Notes: generated from the sequence alone by a model not told the origin. A stretch of DNA of 64,000 nt from Flavobacterium sp. IB48 (GCF_016405855.1 NZ_JAEFCA010000007.1:1-64000); one strand, 5' to 3'. Positions 7,490 through 16,467 are shown, numbered from the stretch's first letter. Translations and numbers: made by a program.

Positions 7490-8893
7490 ATGAAACAATT
7501 TCTATTTTTGTTTGTATTTGCATTGACAACTCCGTTTGTTCAATCGCAAGAAAACCTTCCAACAGATTACCTAACAAAAGAATTCCATCATGGACGACGT
7601 GAAGCTTTTAGAGCTTTAATGCCTGCTAATTCTGTCGCCGTTGTTTTTTCTTATCCAGAAAAAGTTTTTTCTAAAGACATTAACTACAATTATCATCCAA
7701 ATCCTGATATGTATTACTTAACAGGATACAAAGAACCCGATGCTATTTTAGTGCTTTTTAAAGAACCTCAAGGAACAGAAAAATACAACGAAGTTCTTTT
7801 TGTAAGAGAAAGAAATGCGTCTCGCGAAACATGGACTGGAAGACGTTTAGGAATTGAAGGAGCTAAATCTAAATTAGGTTTCACAACTGTTTACAACGGA
7901 AAAGACTTTAATGCCTTTGCAATTGATTTTGCAAAATTTGACAAAGTTATTTATGACGAAATCCCAACAGATGTTGCAGAAAACAACAGTCCTGATAATT
8001 TATATGCATTACTAAAATCTTTTAAATCTAAAGCAGGAATTACAACAGCAAATGAAACTTCTACAGATTTGTTTGACAAAATCACCAATTCTCTTCGTGA
8101 AATCAAAACTCCTGAAGAGCTTGTTTTAATGCGCAAAACGGTAAAACTTTCTTGCGTTGCACATAATGAGGTTATGAAAGCAGTTGGCCCAGATATGAGC
8201 GAAAATGAAGCAGACGGAATTCATGCTTACATTCACAGACATTACGGTGCAGAAGGCGAAGGTTATCCTCCAATTGTTGGCGCTGGAGCAAACGGATGTA
8301 TTTTGCATTATGGAGACAATAACGCTACAAAAATTGACAATCAATTATTATTAATGGATGTTGGTTCTGAATATCACGGTTATTCTGCAGACGTTACAAG
8401 AACAATTCCTGCAAACGGAAAATTTACTGAAGAGCAAAAAGCAATTTACCAAATTGTTTATGATGCACAGGAAGAAGTTTTTAAAATCTGTAAAGAAGGA
8501 ACTCCTATTCAAGATTTAAATAAAAAAGCAAAAGAAGTTATAACTGCTGGGTTAATTAAATTAGGAATTATTACAGATCCTAAAGATGTCCGAATTTATT
8601 ATCCGCACGGATGTTCGCACTTTCTTGGTTTAGATGTTCATGATAAAGGAAATTATATGGGAACTCTAAAAGAAAACATGATTCTTACTGTTGAACCAGG
8701 AATTTATATTCCTGCAAATAGCAAATGCGATAAAAAATGGTGGAATATTGGCGTTCGTATCGAAGATGATATTTTAATGCTTAAAGATTCTTATGAAAAT
8801 CTTTCTGCAGATTCTCCTAGAAAATGGCAAGACATTGAAGCTTTAGCCAAACAAAAAAGTACTTTTAATGACATGAAATTCCCTAAGATCTAA
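7490..8893 (+). CDS. Exported Xaa-Pro aminopeptidase (peptidase M24, aminopeptidase P type)
   Basis: Cleaves N-terminal residues before proline. A cleavable signal peptide (about residues 1-19, ending in VQSQ) places it in the periplasm. Residues of about 25-160 form the aminopeptidase P N-terminal domain and about 210-440 the pita-bread catalytic domain. All five dinuclear metal ligands are visible: Asp290 (LLMDVGS), Asp301 (YSADVTRT), His377 (CSHFLGLDVH), Glu402 (TVEPGIYIP) and Glu425 (GVRIEDD). The 467-residue length is normal for exported Bacteroidota members. It is monocistronic, with an inverted repeat and a terminator behind it. Confidence 0.94.
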   Translation: MKQFLFLFVFALTTPFVQSQENLPTDYLTKEFHHGRREAFRALMPANSVAVVFSYPEKVFSKDINYNYHPNPDMYYLTGYKEPDAILVLFKEPQGTEKYNEVLFVRERNASRETWTGRRLGIEGAKSKLGFTTVYNGKDFNAFAIDFAKFDKVIYDEIPTDVAENNSPDNLYALLKSFKSKAGITTANETSTDLFDKITNSLREIKTPEELVLMRKTVKLSCVAHNEVMKAVGPDMSENEADGIHAYIHRHYGAEGEGYPPIVGAGANGCILHYGDNNATKIDNQLLLMDVGSEYHGYSADVTRTIPANGKFTEEQKAIYQIVYDAQEEVFKICKEGTPIQDLNKKAKEVITAGLIKLGIITDPKDVRIYYPHGCSHFLGLDVHDKGNYMGTLKENMILTVEPGIYIPANSKCDKKWWNIGVRIEDDILMLKDSYENLSADSPRKWQDIEALAKQKSTFNDMKFPKI

Positions 8894-8904
8894 TTAGTTT
8901 TTTT

Positions 8905-8982
8905 GCCACAGATTAAATGGATTATTAAAATTTTTAAATTAAAAACTTAAAAAAATCTGTGAAAATCCTTTTAATCTGTGGC
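8905..8982. repeat. Intergenic inverted repeat with GCCACAGATTAAATGGATT arms
   Basis: The left arm at 8905-8923 and the right arm at 8964-8982 are inverted copies, 18 of 19 positions complementary, separated by 40 nt. A further single arm of the same family lies at 13709-13727. The element sits behind the aminopeptidase gene, before its terminator, and resembles a dispersed REP-like family. Confidence 0.75.
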
Positions 8983-8993
8983 CAAGAAAAAAT

Positions 8994-9025
8994 AAAAAAA
9001 GCCTCAAAATAATTTGAGGCTTTTT
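8994..9025 (+). terminator. Intrinsic terminator after the M24 aminopeptidase
   Basis: A perfect 8-bp stem GCCTCAAA / TTTGAGGC with a 4-nt loop, flanked by an A run and a T run. It can act in both directions. Confidence 0.85.
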
Positions 9026-9068
9026 CTTTTGAATTTTCCCGAACTTTACATTCTTAAATCAATTAAAA

Positions 9069-10028
9069 ATGAAAGCACTTACCTTTTCTTCTTTTGGAGA
9101 ATCAGATGTTTTAGAATATATAGAAATCCCTAATCCGCAATTAAAAAAAGACGAAATTTTAGTCGAAATGAAAGCCATCGGATTAAATTTTGCAGATGTT
9201 TACCGACGCAAGGGAAATTATCACTTAAAAGGAAATCCGCCTTTTATTGCCGGTTATGAAGGAGCAGGAATTGTTGTTGATGCAAATAATCACTCAGAAT
9301 TTAAAATTGGCGATCGTGTGGCTTTTGCCGATGCTCCGTTTGCCAATGCAGAATTGGTTGCCGTAAATGTAAATCACATTATTCCGTTATCTGAAAATAT
9401 TTCTTTTGAAACCGCAGCTTCTGTTTTGCTTCAAGGTTTAACAGCTCATTATCTTGCAACAGATAGTCATAAAACTGTTAAAGGAGAAACTGTTTTGATA
9501 CATGCCGTTGCAGGTGGAGTTGGTCAAATACTAACTCAGATCAGTAAACTTTTAGGCGCAACTGTCATTGGATTAACTTCATCGGCTGAAAAAGCAAAAA
9601 CTGGATTTGAACAAGGTGCAGATCATGTTTTTCTTTATAATGACGATTGGAAATCACAAGTTCTTAAAGTTACTCCAAATGGTGTCGATGCTGTTTATGA
9701 TAGTATAGGGAGTACTTTGATGGAAAGTTTTGAAGTCACCAAAGAATGTGGACAAGTAGTTTTCTTCGGAATGGCGGGCGGAGATCCAGCACCTGTAGAC
9801 CCAAGAATGCTAATGGATGGTTCTAAAACTTTAACGGGAGGCGATTTGTGGAGTTATTTAAATTCTAAAGAAGAACGAATTAAACGCGCAACTCAATTAT
9901 TTAGTTGGATTACCGAAGGAAAAATCAAACTTTCAGAACCAACATCTTTTAAATTATCAGAAGGAAAACTGGCGCACGATTTTCTAGAAAGCAGAAAAAG
10001 CACTGGGAAAATCATTTTGATTCCTTAA
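9069..10028 (+). CDS. Zinc-free quinone oxidoreductase-like MDR-family dehydrogenase
   Basis: A 319-residue medium-chain dehydrogenase/reductase. An N-terminal GroES-like domain (GLNFADVYRRKGNY, GYEGAG) is followed by a Rossmann domain with the cofactor loop AVAGGVGQILTQ near residue 142. The GDRVAF turn and the absence of the structural-zinc cysteine cluster place it with NADPH:quinone oxidoreductases rather than zinc alcohol dehydrogenases. It is cytosolic. The substrate cannot be told from sequence. It has its own transcription unit between a terminator and a long inverted repeat. Confidence 0.9.
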   Translation: MKALTFSSFGESDVLEYIEIPNPQLKKDEILVEMKAIGLNFADVYRRKGNYHLKGNPPFIAGYEGAGIVVDANNHSEFKIGDRVAFADAPFANAELVAVNVNHIIPLSENISFETAASVLLQGLTAHYLATDSHKTVKGETVLIHAVAGGVGQILTQISKLLGATVIGLTSSAEKAKTGFEQGADHVFLYNDDWKSQVLKVTPNGVDAVYDSIGSTLMESFEVTKECGQVVFFGMAGGDPAPVDPRMLMDGSKTLTGGDLWSYLNSKEERIKRATQLFSWITEGKIKLSEPTSFKLSEGKLAHDFLESRKSTGKIILIP

Positions 10029-10032
10029 TTTT

Positions 10033-10119
10033 TTTTGCCACGAATTACACCAATTTTTACTAATTTTTATTTTTGGTTTTAAATTTAATTCGTGAGAATT
10101 GGTGTAATTCGTGGCAAAA
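10033..10119. repeat. Perfect long inverted repeat between convergent genes
   Basis: Arms at 10033-10055 and 10097-10119 are perfect 23-bp inverted copies, with a core of GCCACGAATTACACCAATT, separated by 41 nt. It fills the gap between two converging genes and ends 2 nt before the stop of the minus-strand gene, so it may serve as a two-way terminator. The architecture matches the repeat at 8905-8982, but the arm sequence is of a different subfamily. Confidence 0.8.
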
Positions 10120-10121
10120 CA

Positions 10122-11195
10122 TCATAATTTAACGACTTCCATTTTTGTCACTTCAGACAATTCTAGAATCCTATTTACTTCATTTTTATTGGCTAGAAAA
10201 AACAAATAACTATCGCCATACGTTTCATACGTCATTAATTCCAAATTCCTTTTTTCTAATTCAGATTGAATGTATGGAAACAAATCATGACTATAGGTTT
10301 CTTCTGGATAATCAAACCTGAAATCTTCACCAAGCATTTCAGAAATAAAATATTCTGCATCTTCTGGATCAAATTTCCAGTCGCTATGCCATGAATTCAT
10401 ACCTTCAAAAAAGTCAAAATCATAATCAAATTCATCATCATTTTGATTTCTCTTATCAAAAATTTCTTGGGATTGACTTTGTAATAGTTCTTCGTCGATT
10501 TCTCCTCTAGAAACTAATTGTAGAAATTCTTTAAATGTTTCTACAGTCGCTTCTTCATTTTGCACTAAATTTTCTTGAGAAGAAAGTTCTACTGTTTTAG
10601 GAATTTCAATATTTAAATATTGGCAGATTCCCTGCAAAACCAATTTAAAATCTCTAATTCCAATTTCTTCACTTTCATTCTTCGGATTATTTACATCTAA
10701 AAGTTCGCTTTCCAGCAATCCTTTTGTATAATCGAAGAAATGTCTTCCTGAATACAATATTTTAAAATCGTTTATTTCTAAACTATTCGTGCAGCAGAAA
10801 AAGATCACGAAGTTTTTTATAGAACGCTTAAAGAACTTTTTTTCTTCTGGGGTTGGCTCCGAATAAAATTGAATGTGTATAAAATCGTACTCTAAACCTT
10901 CTTGAATCTGCTCATCAGAAAGAGTCGAAATATTCATTTTTTTATAAAGTTCATTCAAAACTTCATAAGCATTATTGAAACCTGCTTTTTTAATTTCTTC
11001 ATTTCCTTCTTCATGATCAAATGAACTTGGAAAGAAAAATAAATTCACCATCACATCTTCCTGAATTCCCTTTACTTTAAATTCAAGACTTGACTGCTCA
11101 TTATATAAATAGGAGTAAATAGGATCAATAACATCAAAAGAGATAATCGATTTTGGGTCGTTATTGCGTCCAAATATGTTTGAGAAAAAGCTCAT
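10122..11195 (-). CDS. Acidic protein of unknown function (357 aa)
   Basis: I do not recognise the family. The 357-residue protein is soluble and strongly acidic, especially in residues of about 240-300, where a run of Asp/Glu/Phe/Tyr occurs. It has no signal peptide or membrane segment. The C-terminal part (near YGDSYLFFL) looks like a small alpha/beta domain. It lies 20 bp downstream of a SUKH-like gene on the same strand, so the two form a probable two-gene unit. The pairing with a SUKH protein suggests an immunity or cell-contact-related role, but nothing in this sequence alone proves that. Confidence 0.75.
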   Translation of the reverse strand: MSFFSNIFGRNNDPKSIISFDVIDPIYSYLYNEQSSLEFKVKGIQEDVMVNLFFFPSSFDHEEGNEEIKKAGFNNAYEVLNELYKKMNISTLSDEQIQEGLEYDFIHIQFYSEPTPEEKKFFKRSIKNFVIFFCCTNSLEINDFKILYSGRHFFDYTKGLLESELLDVNNPKNESEEIGIRDFKLVLQGICQYLNIEIPKTVELSSQENLVQNEEATVETFKEFLQLVSRGEIDEELLQSQSQEIFDKRNQNDDEFDYDFDFFEGMNSWHSDWKFDPEDAEYFISEMLGEDFRFDYPEETYSHDLFPYIQSELEKRNLELMTYETYGDSYLFFLANKNEVNRILELSEVTKMEVVKL

Positions 11196-11215
11196 TACAA
11201 TTACTGGTATTAAAA

Positions 11216-11917
11216 CTAATCGTTAGAATATTTAAAACTCTGATTCATTTTATCAAAAGGAATCACTTCATTAACAATCGATTCTAATTCATGATCTGTT
11301 AATAATCCTCTAGCAGATTCAACTATTTTTGGCGAAACATGTATTTCGTAATCAATTATATCTCGTTCTAAAATAGCTGATAGAATTGCGTTTTGCTGCT
11401 CAGTCAGATACTTTTTGTGCGATTTAAATACTGATTCTATATCGTCTCTAAATTCCTCATCAGTAAGTTCATTATAGACATCTTGTTTCGACATATCAAT
11501 CAATAAAACTTTGAAAATAAAATCCTGAAGGTTTTTTGCCAAATAATTAACTTCATTAGAGTCGTGCCAAACAAAAACAATCGGCACATCTCCATTGTTT
11601 TCTTCGTTTAAAAAGAAACAATAATGATCGCCACCGCCACTTTTAGCAAACGGAATAAATTTAAATTCTGGATTTATATTTCGATAATCTTCTGGATCTT
11701 GAAGTTCTTCTATTTCTTCTGCAACAGATTTTAAATTCAGTGATTCAAAATCATAAGAATGTAAAAGCAAAGGTGGATTGTCTTTTAAAGTAGGATAGAC
11801 ATCTGTATACCAATTTGGACCATATTCTCCAACATCTAGCATGCCGTCAGCCTCTAACTGTTTGTATAAGAAAGGGTATTCAAATCTGTATTTTTTTTCG
11901 ATTTCTTGTATTGTCAT
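11216..11917 (-). CDS. SMI1/KNR4 (SUKH-like) family protein
   Basis: The N-terminal about 150 residues fit a SUKH-type fold. An IEKKYRFEYP start helix is followed by YGPNWYTDVY and the typical core block FIPFAKSGGGDHYCFF, then a strand (IVFVWHDSN). SUKH proteins often serve as immunity proteins to contact-dependent or polymorphic toxins, though many are uncharacterised. The C-terminal about 80 residues are helical and not recognised. Total length is 233 aa; cytosolic. It is the first gene of a two-gene unit with the acidic 357-aa protein. No toxin or secretion gene lies adjacent in this window. Confidence 0.75.
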   Translation of the reverse strand: MTIQEIEKKYRFEYPFLYKQLEADGMLDVGEYGPNWYTDVYPTLKDNPPLLLHSYDFESLNLKSVAEEIEELQDPEDYRNINPEFKFIPFAKSGGGDHYCFFLNEENNGDVPIVFVWHDSNEVNYLAKNLQDFIFKVLLIDMSKQDVYNELTDEEFRDDIESVFKSHKKYLTEQQNAILSAILERDIIDYEIHVSPKIVESARGLLTDHELESIVNEVIPFDKMNQSFKYSND

Positions 11918-11990
11918 CTTTGGGGAATATTCTATTAAAATCAGAATACTAAGATAACAATCTTTACTGGACCAAAAAACCTGAAGTCAA

Positions 11991-13550
11991 TTATTTCAAG
12001 GATTCCGCAATCATTAAGGCGCATTTTTCGCCATCAATTGCTGCTGAAATAATTCCGCCAGCATAACCCGCACCTTCTCCGCAAGGATATAAACCTTTAA
12101 TTTGCAAATGCTCCAAAGTCATAGAATCTCTCGGAATTCTAACCGGTGATGAAGTTCTGCTTTCTGGTGCATGCAAAATTGCCTCGTTAGTTAAATAACC
12201 TCGCATTGATTTTCCAAAATCCTGAAATCCCTGACGCATAATTTGAGTTAAAAATCCAGGAAAAACCTGTCCTAACTCAACCGAAGTGGTTCCTGGAACA
12301 TAAGATGTTTTCGGAATATCTGCTGAAACTTTACTTTTGGTAAAATCAATCATTCGCTGAGCCGGAACTTTTTGGGTTTCGCCAGCCAAATACCAAGCTT
12401 TTTGTTCGATGCTTTTTTGAAATTCCATTCCAGCCAAAGCTCCGAATTTTGCAAATGGTTTAAAATCTTCCAATTTCAACTCGACCACAATTCCAGAATT
12501 TGCCGTTGACTGATCACGTTTAGATGGTGACCAACCATTTGTAACTACTTCTCCCGGACTTGTCGCACATGGCGCAATTACTCCGCCCGGACACATACAG
12601 AATGAATACATTCCGCGGCCATTCACTTGTTTTACGATAGAATACGGCGCTGGAGGCAAATGTTCTCCACGGAAATCACAGCTGTACTGAATACTATCAA
12701 TCAGTTCTTGCGAATGCTCTGCACGAACTCCCAAAGCAAAAGGTTTTGCTTCTATAAAAATTTTCTTTTTATCTAATAATTCAAAAATATCACGCGCTGA
12801 ATGTCCTGTTGCTAAGATTAATTTATTGGCATGAATTTTATCTCCGTTTTGCGTTACGATTCCTTCAACTTCATTATTCTTTACCAAAATATCGCTTACA
12901 CGGGTTTCAAACAAAACCTGACCGCCAAACTCCCTAATTTTATTTCTAATATCTTCAATAATTTTTGGAAGTTTATTAGTTCCAATATGCGGATGCGCTT
13001 CTACCAAAATATCTTCAGAAGCTCCAAAAGCAACTAAAAGTTCTAAAATTCTAGTTACATCGCCACGCTTTTTAGAACGAGTATATAATTTTCCATCAGA
13101 ATATGTTCCTGCTCCGCCTTCTCCAAAACAATAATTCGAATCTTCGTTTACAATATGTTCACGATTTATCGCTTTTAAGTCACGGCGACGGCCACGAACG
13201 TCTTTTCCTCTTTCGAGTACAATTGGCTTTAAACCTAATTCAATTAATTGCAATGCCGCAAAAAGTCCAGCTGGACCAGCACCGACAACAATAACTTCTT
13301 GTGCATTCGAAACGTCCTTATATATAGGAAGCTCAATTTTAGTTTCCTGAAAAGGTTCGCCTTTTAAATAAATAAGAACTTTCAAATTAATTTTAATCGC
13401 TTTCTGACGTGCGTCAATAGAGCGTTTTAAAATTGAAACGTGCTGAATTTCTTGAGCAGAAACTTTAATCTGCTTAGACAAATGATCTTTTAGCAATGAT
13501 TCGTTTGCAGCAATTTCGGGTGTAACTTGAAGTAAAAGTTCTTTAGGCAT
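11991..13550 (-). CDS. FAD-dependent oxidoreductase (COG2509-type dehydrogenase)
   Basis: The 519-residue flavoprotein has the dinucleotide-binding motif VGAGPAGLFAAL at about residues 89-100, then VLERG at the end of the second strand. It also has a GEGGAGTYSDGKL segment and a C-terminal GEGAGYAGGI flavin-contact motif. An N-terminal about 85-residue ferredoxin-like region precedes the FAD domain, as is usual in this family. Members are annotated as uncharacterised FAD-dependent dehydrogenases and the substrate is unknown. Cytosolic. Only a -7-like box (13598-13605, minus strand) is visible upstream. Confidence 0.9.
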   Translation of the reverse strand: MPKELLLQVTPEIAANESLLKDHLSKQIKVSAQEIQHVSILKRSIDARQKAIKINLKVLIYLKGEPFQETKIELPIYKDVSNAQEVIVVGAGPAGLFAALQLIELGLKPIVLERGKDVRGRRRDLKAINREHIVNEDSNYCFGEGGAGTYSDGKLYTRSKKRGDVTRILELLVAFGASEDILVEAHPHIGTNKLPKIIEDIRNKIREFGGQVLFETRVSDILVKNNEVEGIVTQNGDKIHANKLILATGHSARDIFELLDKKKIFIEAKPFALGVRAEHSQELIDSIQYSCDFRGEHLPPAPYSIVKQVNGRGMYSFCMCPGGVIAPCATSPGEVVTNGWSPSKRDQSTANSGIVVELKLEDFKPFAKFGALAGMEFQKSIEQKAWYLAGETQKVPAQRMIDFTKSKVSADIPKTSYVPGTTSVELGQVFPGFLTQIMRQGFQDFGKSMRGYLTNEAILHAPESRTSSPVRIPRDSMTLEHLQIKGLYPCGEGAGYAGGIISAAIDGEKCALMIAESLK

Positions 13551-13597
13551 TTTGTTTTATTTATTCTATTAGCTTTTCTTTCTATGAAAAGAACATG

Positions 13598-13605
13598 CAA
13601 AAGTA
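13598..13605 (-). promoter_or_regulatory. Putative -7 box for the FAD-dependent oxidoreductase
   Basis: The minus strand reads TACTTTTG, matching TAnnTTTG, about 48 nt before the start codon. No convincing -33 element was found. Confidence 0.3.
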
Positions 13606-13640
13606 CTATTTTGAAATGAGATTTTATATTTACTCTAAAT

Positions 13641-13866
13641 TTTCACGCAGATTTACGCAGATTTTATCCTTAATTTATTTTTCATAAAATCTTTGCAATT
13701 TATTTCTAGCCACAGATTATTTGGATTAAAAAGATTTCTCTTAAGAGCAGTTAGACACACTGCAGTATATCTCTACAGAAAAAAACTTAGAACCTTAGCA
13801 CCTCAGAATCTTAGAACCTTTGAGAAAGACTTTGTACCTTTGCTACTCTGAACCTTTGCACCTTTA
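13641..13866. repeat. Repeat-rich intergenic tract (gap 13551-13872)
   Basis: The 322-bp gap has no gene. It holds a tandem 10-mer pair (TTTCACGCAG / ATTTACGCAG at 13641-13660). A single copy of the GCCACAGATT-type arm lies at 13709-13727. Between 13786 and 13866 there are about four degenerate direct repeats of the form TTAGAACCTTTGCACCT. The last block abuts the start of the following 79-aa gene. Confidence 0.65.
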
Positions 13867-13872
13867 AATAAA

Positions 13873-14112
13873 ATGTCACGAAAAATAAAACTAATCTGGG
13901 ATTTCCGTGGGCCAGCTTCTGCTAAAACTGCAGAACATCACGAAATTCATCTTAAAGAATATATTACAATAGAAAAACTGCCTTTAAATATTACTGGATT
14001 TAAAATCATAGACGAAATGTACGCCATAGCATTTATGGTCGTAACCGATGAGAATATGATTCAGGTAAGAGATGCTTTGAAACCGCATCGTGGGGAATTA
14101 TATACTGAATAA
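13873..14112 (+). CDS. Small conserved hypothetical protein (79 aa)
   Basis: The family is not recognised by name. The 79-residue soluble protein starts MSRKIKLIWDFRGP and has a mixed alpha/beta pattern suggestive of a small ferredoxin-like fold, with no signal peptide. It stands alone between two repeat-rich gaps, and the ATG follows directly on a degenerate direct-repeat tract. A clean open frame with good codon use supports it being a gene. Function unknown. Confidence 0.7.
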   Translation: MSRKIKLIWDFRGPASAKTAEHHEIHLKEYITIEKLPLNITGFKIIDEMYAIAFMVVTDENMIQVRDALKPHRGELYTE

Positions 14113-14267
14113 AATTCCAATATTTTAAATTCCAAATTCCAAAACTGAAATACTTAAAAAAATGAAATCCCAAATTCCAATGCTATAGAAAACTTGGAAT
14201 TTGGAATTTTTATTTTGAATATTCCCAAAAAGGGTTGGAATTTGGAATTTAAAAACTTTGGAATTTA
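14111..14267. repeat. Multi-copy AATTCCAA / TTGGAATT repeat tract
   Basis: Between the 79-aa gene and recQ the 16-mer AAATTCCAAATTCCAA at 14127-14142 recurs as its exact inverse at 14194-14209 and again at 14235-14250. Partial copies occur at about 14111, 14171 and 14257. The region can form alternative stem-loops and sits between convergent genes. Confidence 0.8.
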
Positions 14268-14271
14268 TTTT

Positions 14272-16467
14272 TTAGTTCGCTACTTCACTAATAAACTTAA
14301 TACGCATTAAACGAAGTTCATCAATATCATAGTCGCCATCAAACTCTTTCAGCGCATCTTCGATTTTATCAGATTCAGATTCCATGAAATAATCGTGAAT
14401 TTCTTCCTGCTGATCGTCATCTAAAATATCATCTAACCAATATTTGATATTTAATTTTGTGCCAGAATAAACAATTTGTTCCATTTCTTTGATTAATGCA
14501 TCCATCGTAAGTCCTTTCGCGGAAGCAATATCATTTAATGAAAGCTTTCTATCAATATTTTGGATAATATATAATTTGTTGGCAGAATTTACTCCTGTAG
14601 ATTTAACCACTAAATCGTCTGGGCGAATAATATCGTTGTCTTCTACATAACGACTGATTAAAGCAACAAATTCACTACCATATTTTTTAGCTTTTCCTTC
14701 ACCAACACCATGAATATTATATAATTCTTGAATTGTTATCGGATATTTTAAAGCCATATCTTCAATTGAAGGATCTTGGAAAACTACAAATGGAGGCACT
14801 CCAAGTTTTTTGGCTACTTTTTTACGAAGTTCACGAAGCATTCCTGTCAAAACCTCATCGGCAGTTCCAGAAGATTTTGATGATGTTACTATTGCTTCAT
14901 CATCCGCTTCGCTGTATTCATGATCTTCAGACATCATGAATGAAACTGGTTTTTTAATGAAGTCTAAACCAGCTTTTGTGATTTTGATTACTCCATAAGT
15001 TTCAATGTCTTTAGACAAATAACCAGAAACTAGAACTTGCCTCAATAATGCCATCCAGTATTTTTCGTCGTGGTCTGAACCTACGCCAAAATAAGGCTGA
15101 GTATCTGTTTTATGTGCTTTAATTACGGCATTAATACGCCCTATTAAAGTAAACACAATTTCTTTTGATTTATAAATATGTTTGGTATCACGAACAATTT
15201 CAAGCAATTTAACCACTTGTTCTTTGGCTTCTACTTTATGTTTAGGATTACGAACATTGTCATCCATATCGGCACCTTCACCATTTTCGCTATCAAATTC
15301 TTCTCCGAAATAATGCAACAGGAATTTTCTGCGTGACATTGAGGTTTCGGCATAAGCCACAACTTCCTGTAAAAGTGCAAAACCAATTTCCTGTTCCGCA
15401 ACTGGTTTTCCAGACATAAATTTCTCTAGCTTTTCTACATCTTTATAAGAGTAGTAAGCCAAACAATGTCCTTCTCCGCCGTCACGTCCTGCACGACCAG
15501 TTTCTTGGTAATAACTTTCAAGTGATTTTGGAATGTCGTGGTGAATTACAAAACGAACGTCTGGTTTATCAATTCCCATTCCAAATGCGATTGTTGCTAC
15601 AACAACATCGACATCTTCCATCAAGAACATATCCTGATGTTTAGCCCGCGTTTTGGCATCTAGACCTGCATGGTAAGGAACAGCGCTGATTCCGTTAACT
15701 TGTAAAACTTCGGCAATCGACTCTACTTTTTTACGGCTTAAGCAGTAAATAATTCCAGATTTACCTTTATGTTGTTTGATAAATCGAATAATATCCGACT
15801 CAATGTTTTTCGTTTTTGTGCGAACTTCATAATACAAGTTCGGTCTGTTGAATGATGCTTTAAAAGTATTAGCATCAGCCATGTCAAGGTTTTTCAGGAT
15901 ATCTTCCTGAACTTTTGGGGTTGCCGTTGCGGTAAGACCAATAATTGGCACTTTACCCAATTGCTTGATTATATTTCTCAGATTTCTGTACTCTGGCCTA
16001 AAATCATGTCCCCATTCTGAGATACAGTGTGCCTCATCAATAGCAACAAAAGAAATTGGAACACTTTGTAAAAAAGCCACATATTCTTCTTTTGTTAATG
16101 ATTCGGGGGCGACATACAAAAGTTTGGTCAATCCAGATGTAATATCTTTTTTAACCTGAGCAATTTCTGTTTTAGTTAGAGAGGAATTTAATACATGTGC
16201 AATTCCATTTTCAGACGAAAGACTTCGAATTGCGTCTACCTGATTTTTCATCAAAGCAATTAAAGGAGAAACAACAATTGCTGTTCCTTCTTGAATTAAA
16301 GCCGGTAATTGGTAGCAAAGAGACTTTCCTCCACCGGTCGGCATAATTACGAATGTATTTTTTCCGTCTAAAATGCTCGTAATGACTTGCTCCTGCAAGC
16401 CTTTAAATTGGCTAAAGCCGAAATACTTCTTTAATTCTTTATGTATTTCAATTTCATTTGAATTCAT
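14272..16467 (-). CDS. recQ: ATP-dependent DNA helicase RecQ
   Basis: A 3'-5' helicase for recombination and replication-fork repair. Walker A TGGGKS (44-49), DEAH box (144-147) followed by CISEWGHDFRPEY, and motif VI GRAGRDG (324-330) are intact. A winged-helix RQC region and an HRDC domain (about 530-605) follow, giving a full-length 731 aa. The region that in E. coli RecQ binds zinc through four cysteines (after SRRKFLLHYFGEEF, about 377-390) contains no cysteine here. In fact there is none after Cys335. It is divergent from kdsD. Confidence 0.95.
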   Translation of the reverse strand: MNSNEIEIHKELKKYFGFSQFKGLQEQVITSILDGKNTFVIMPTGGGKSLCYQLPALIQEGTAIVVSPLIALMKNQVDAIRSLSSENGIAHVLNSSLTKTEIAQVKKDITSGLTKLLYVAPESLTKEEYVAFLQSVPISFVAIDEAHCISEWGHDFRPEYRNLRNIIKQLGKVPIIGLTATATPKVQEDILKNLDMADANTFKASFNRPNLYYEVRTKTKNIESDIIRFIKQHKGKSGIIYCLSRKKVESIAEVLQVNGISAVPYHAGLDAKTRAKHQDMFLMEDVDVVVATIAFGMGIDKPDVRFVIHHDIPKSLESYYQETGRAGRDGGEGHCLAYYSYKDVEKLEKFMSGKPVAEQEIGFALLQEVVAYAETSMSRRKFLLHYFGEEFDSENGEGADMDDNVRNPKHKVEAKEQVVKLLEIVRDTKHIYKSKEIVFTLIGRINAVIKAHKTDTQPYFGVGSDHDEKYWMALLRQVLVSGYLSKDIETYGVIKITKAGLDFIKKPVSFMMSEDHEYSEADDEAIVTSSKSSGTADEVLTGMLRELRKKVAKKLGVPPFVVFQDPSIEDMALKYPITIQELYNIHGVGEGKAKKYGSEFVALISRYVEDNDIIRPDDLVVKSTGVNSANKLYIIQNIDRKLSLNDIASAKGLTMDALIKEMEQIVYSGTKLNIKYWLDDILDDDQQEEIHDYFMESESDKIEDALKEFDGDYDIDELRLMRIKFISEVAN

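Noticed and set aside
13786-13866. The direct-repeat tract as a CRISPR-like array
   Set aside because: Units are degenerate, short and not separated by unique spacers of uniform length.
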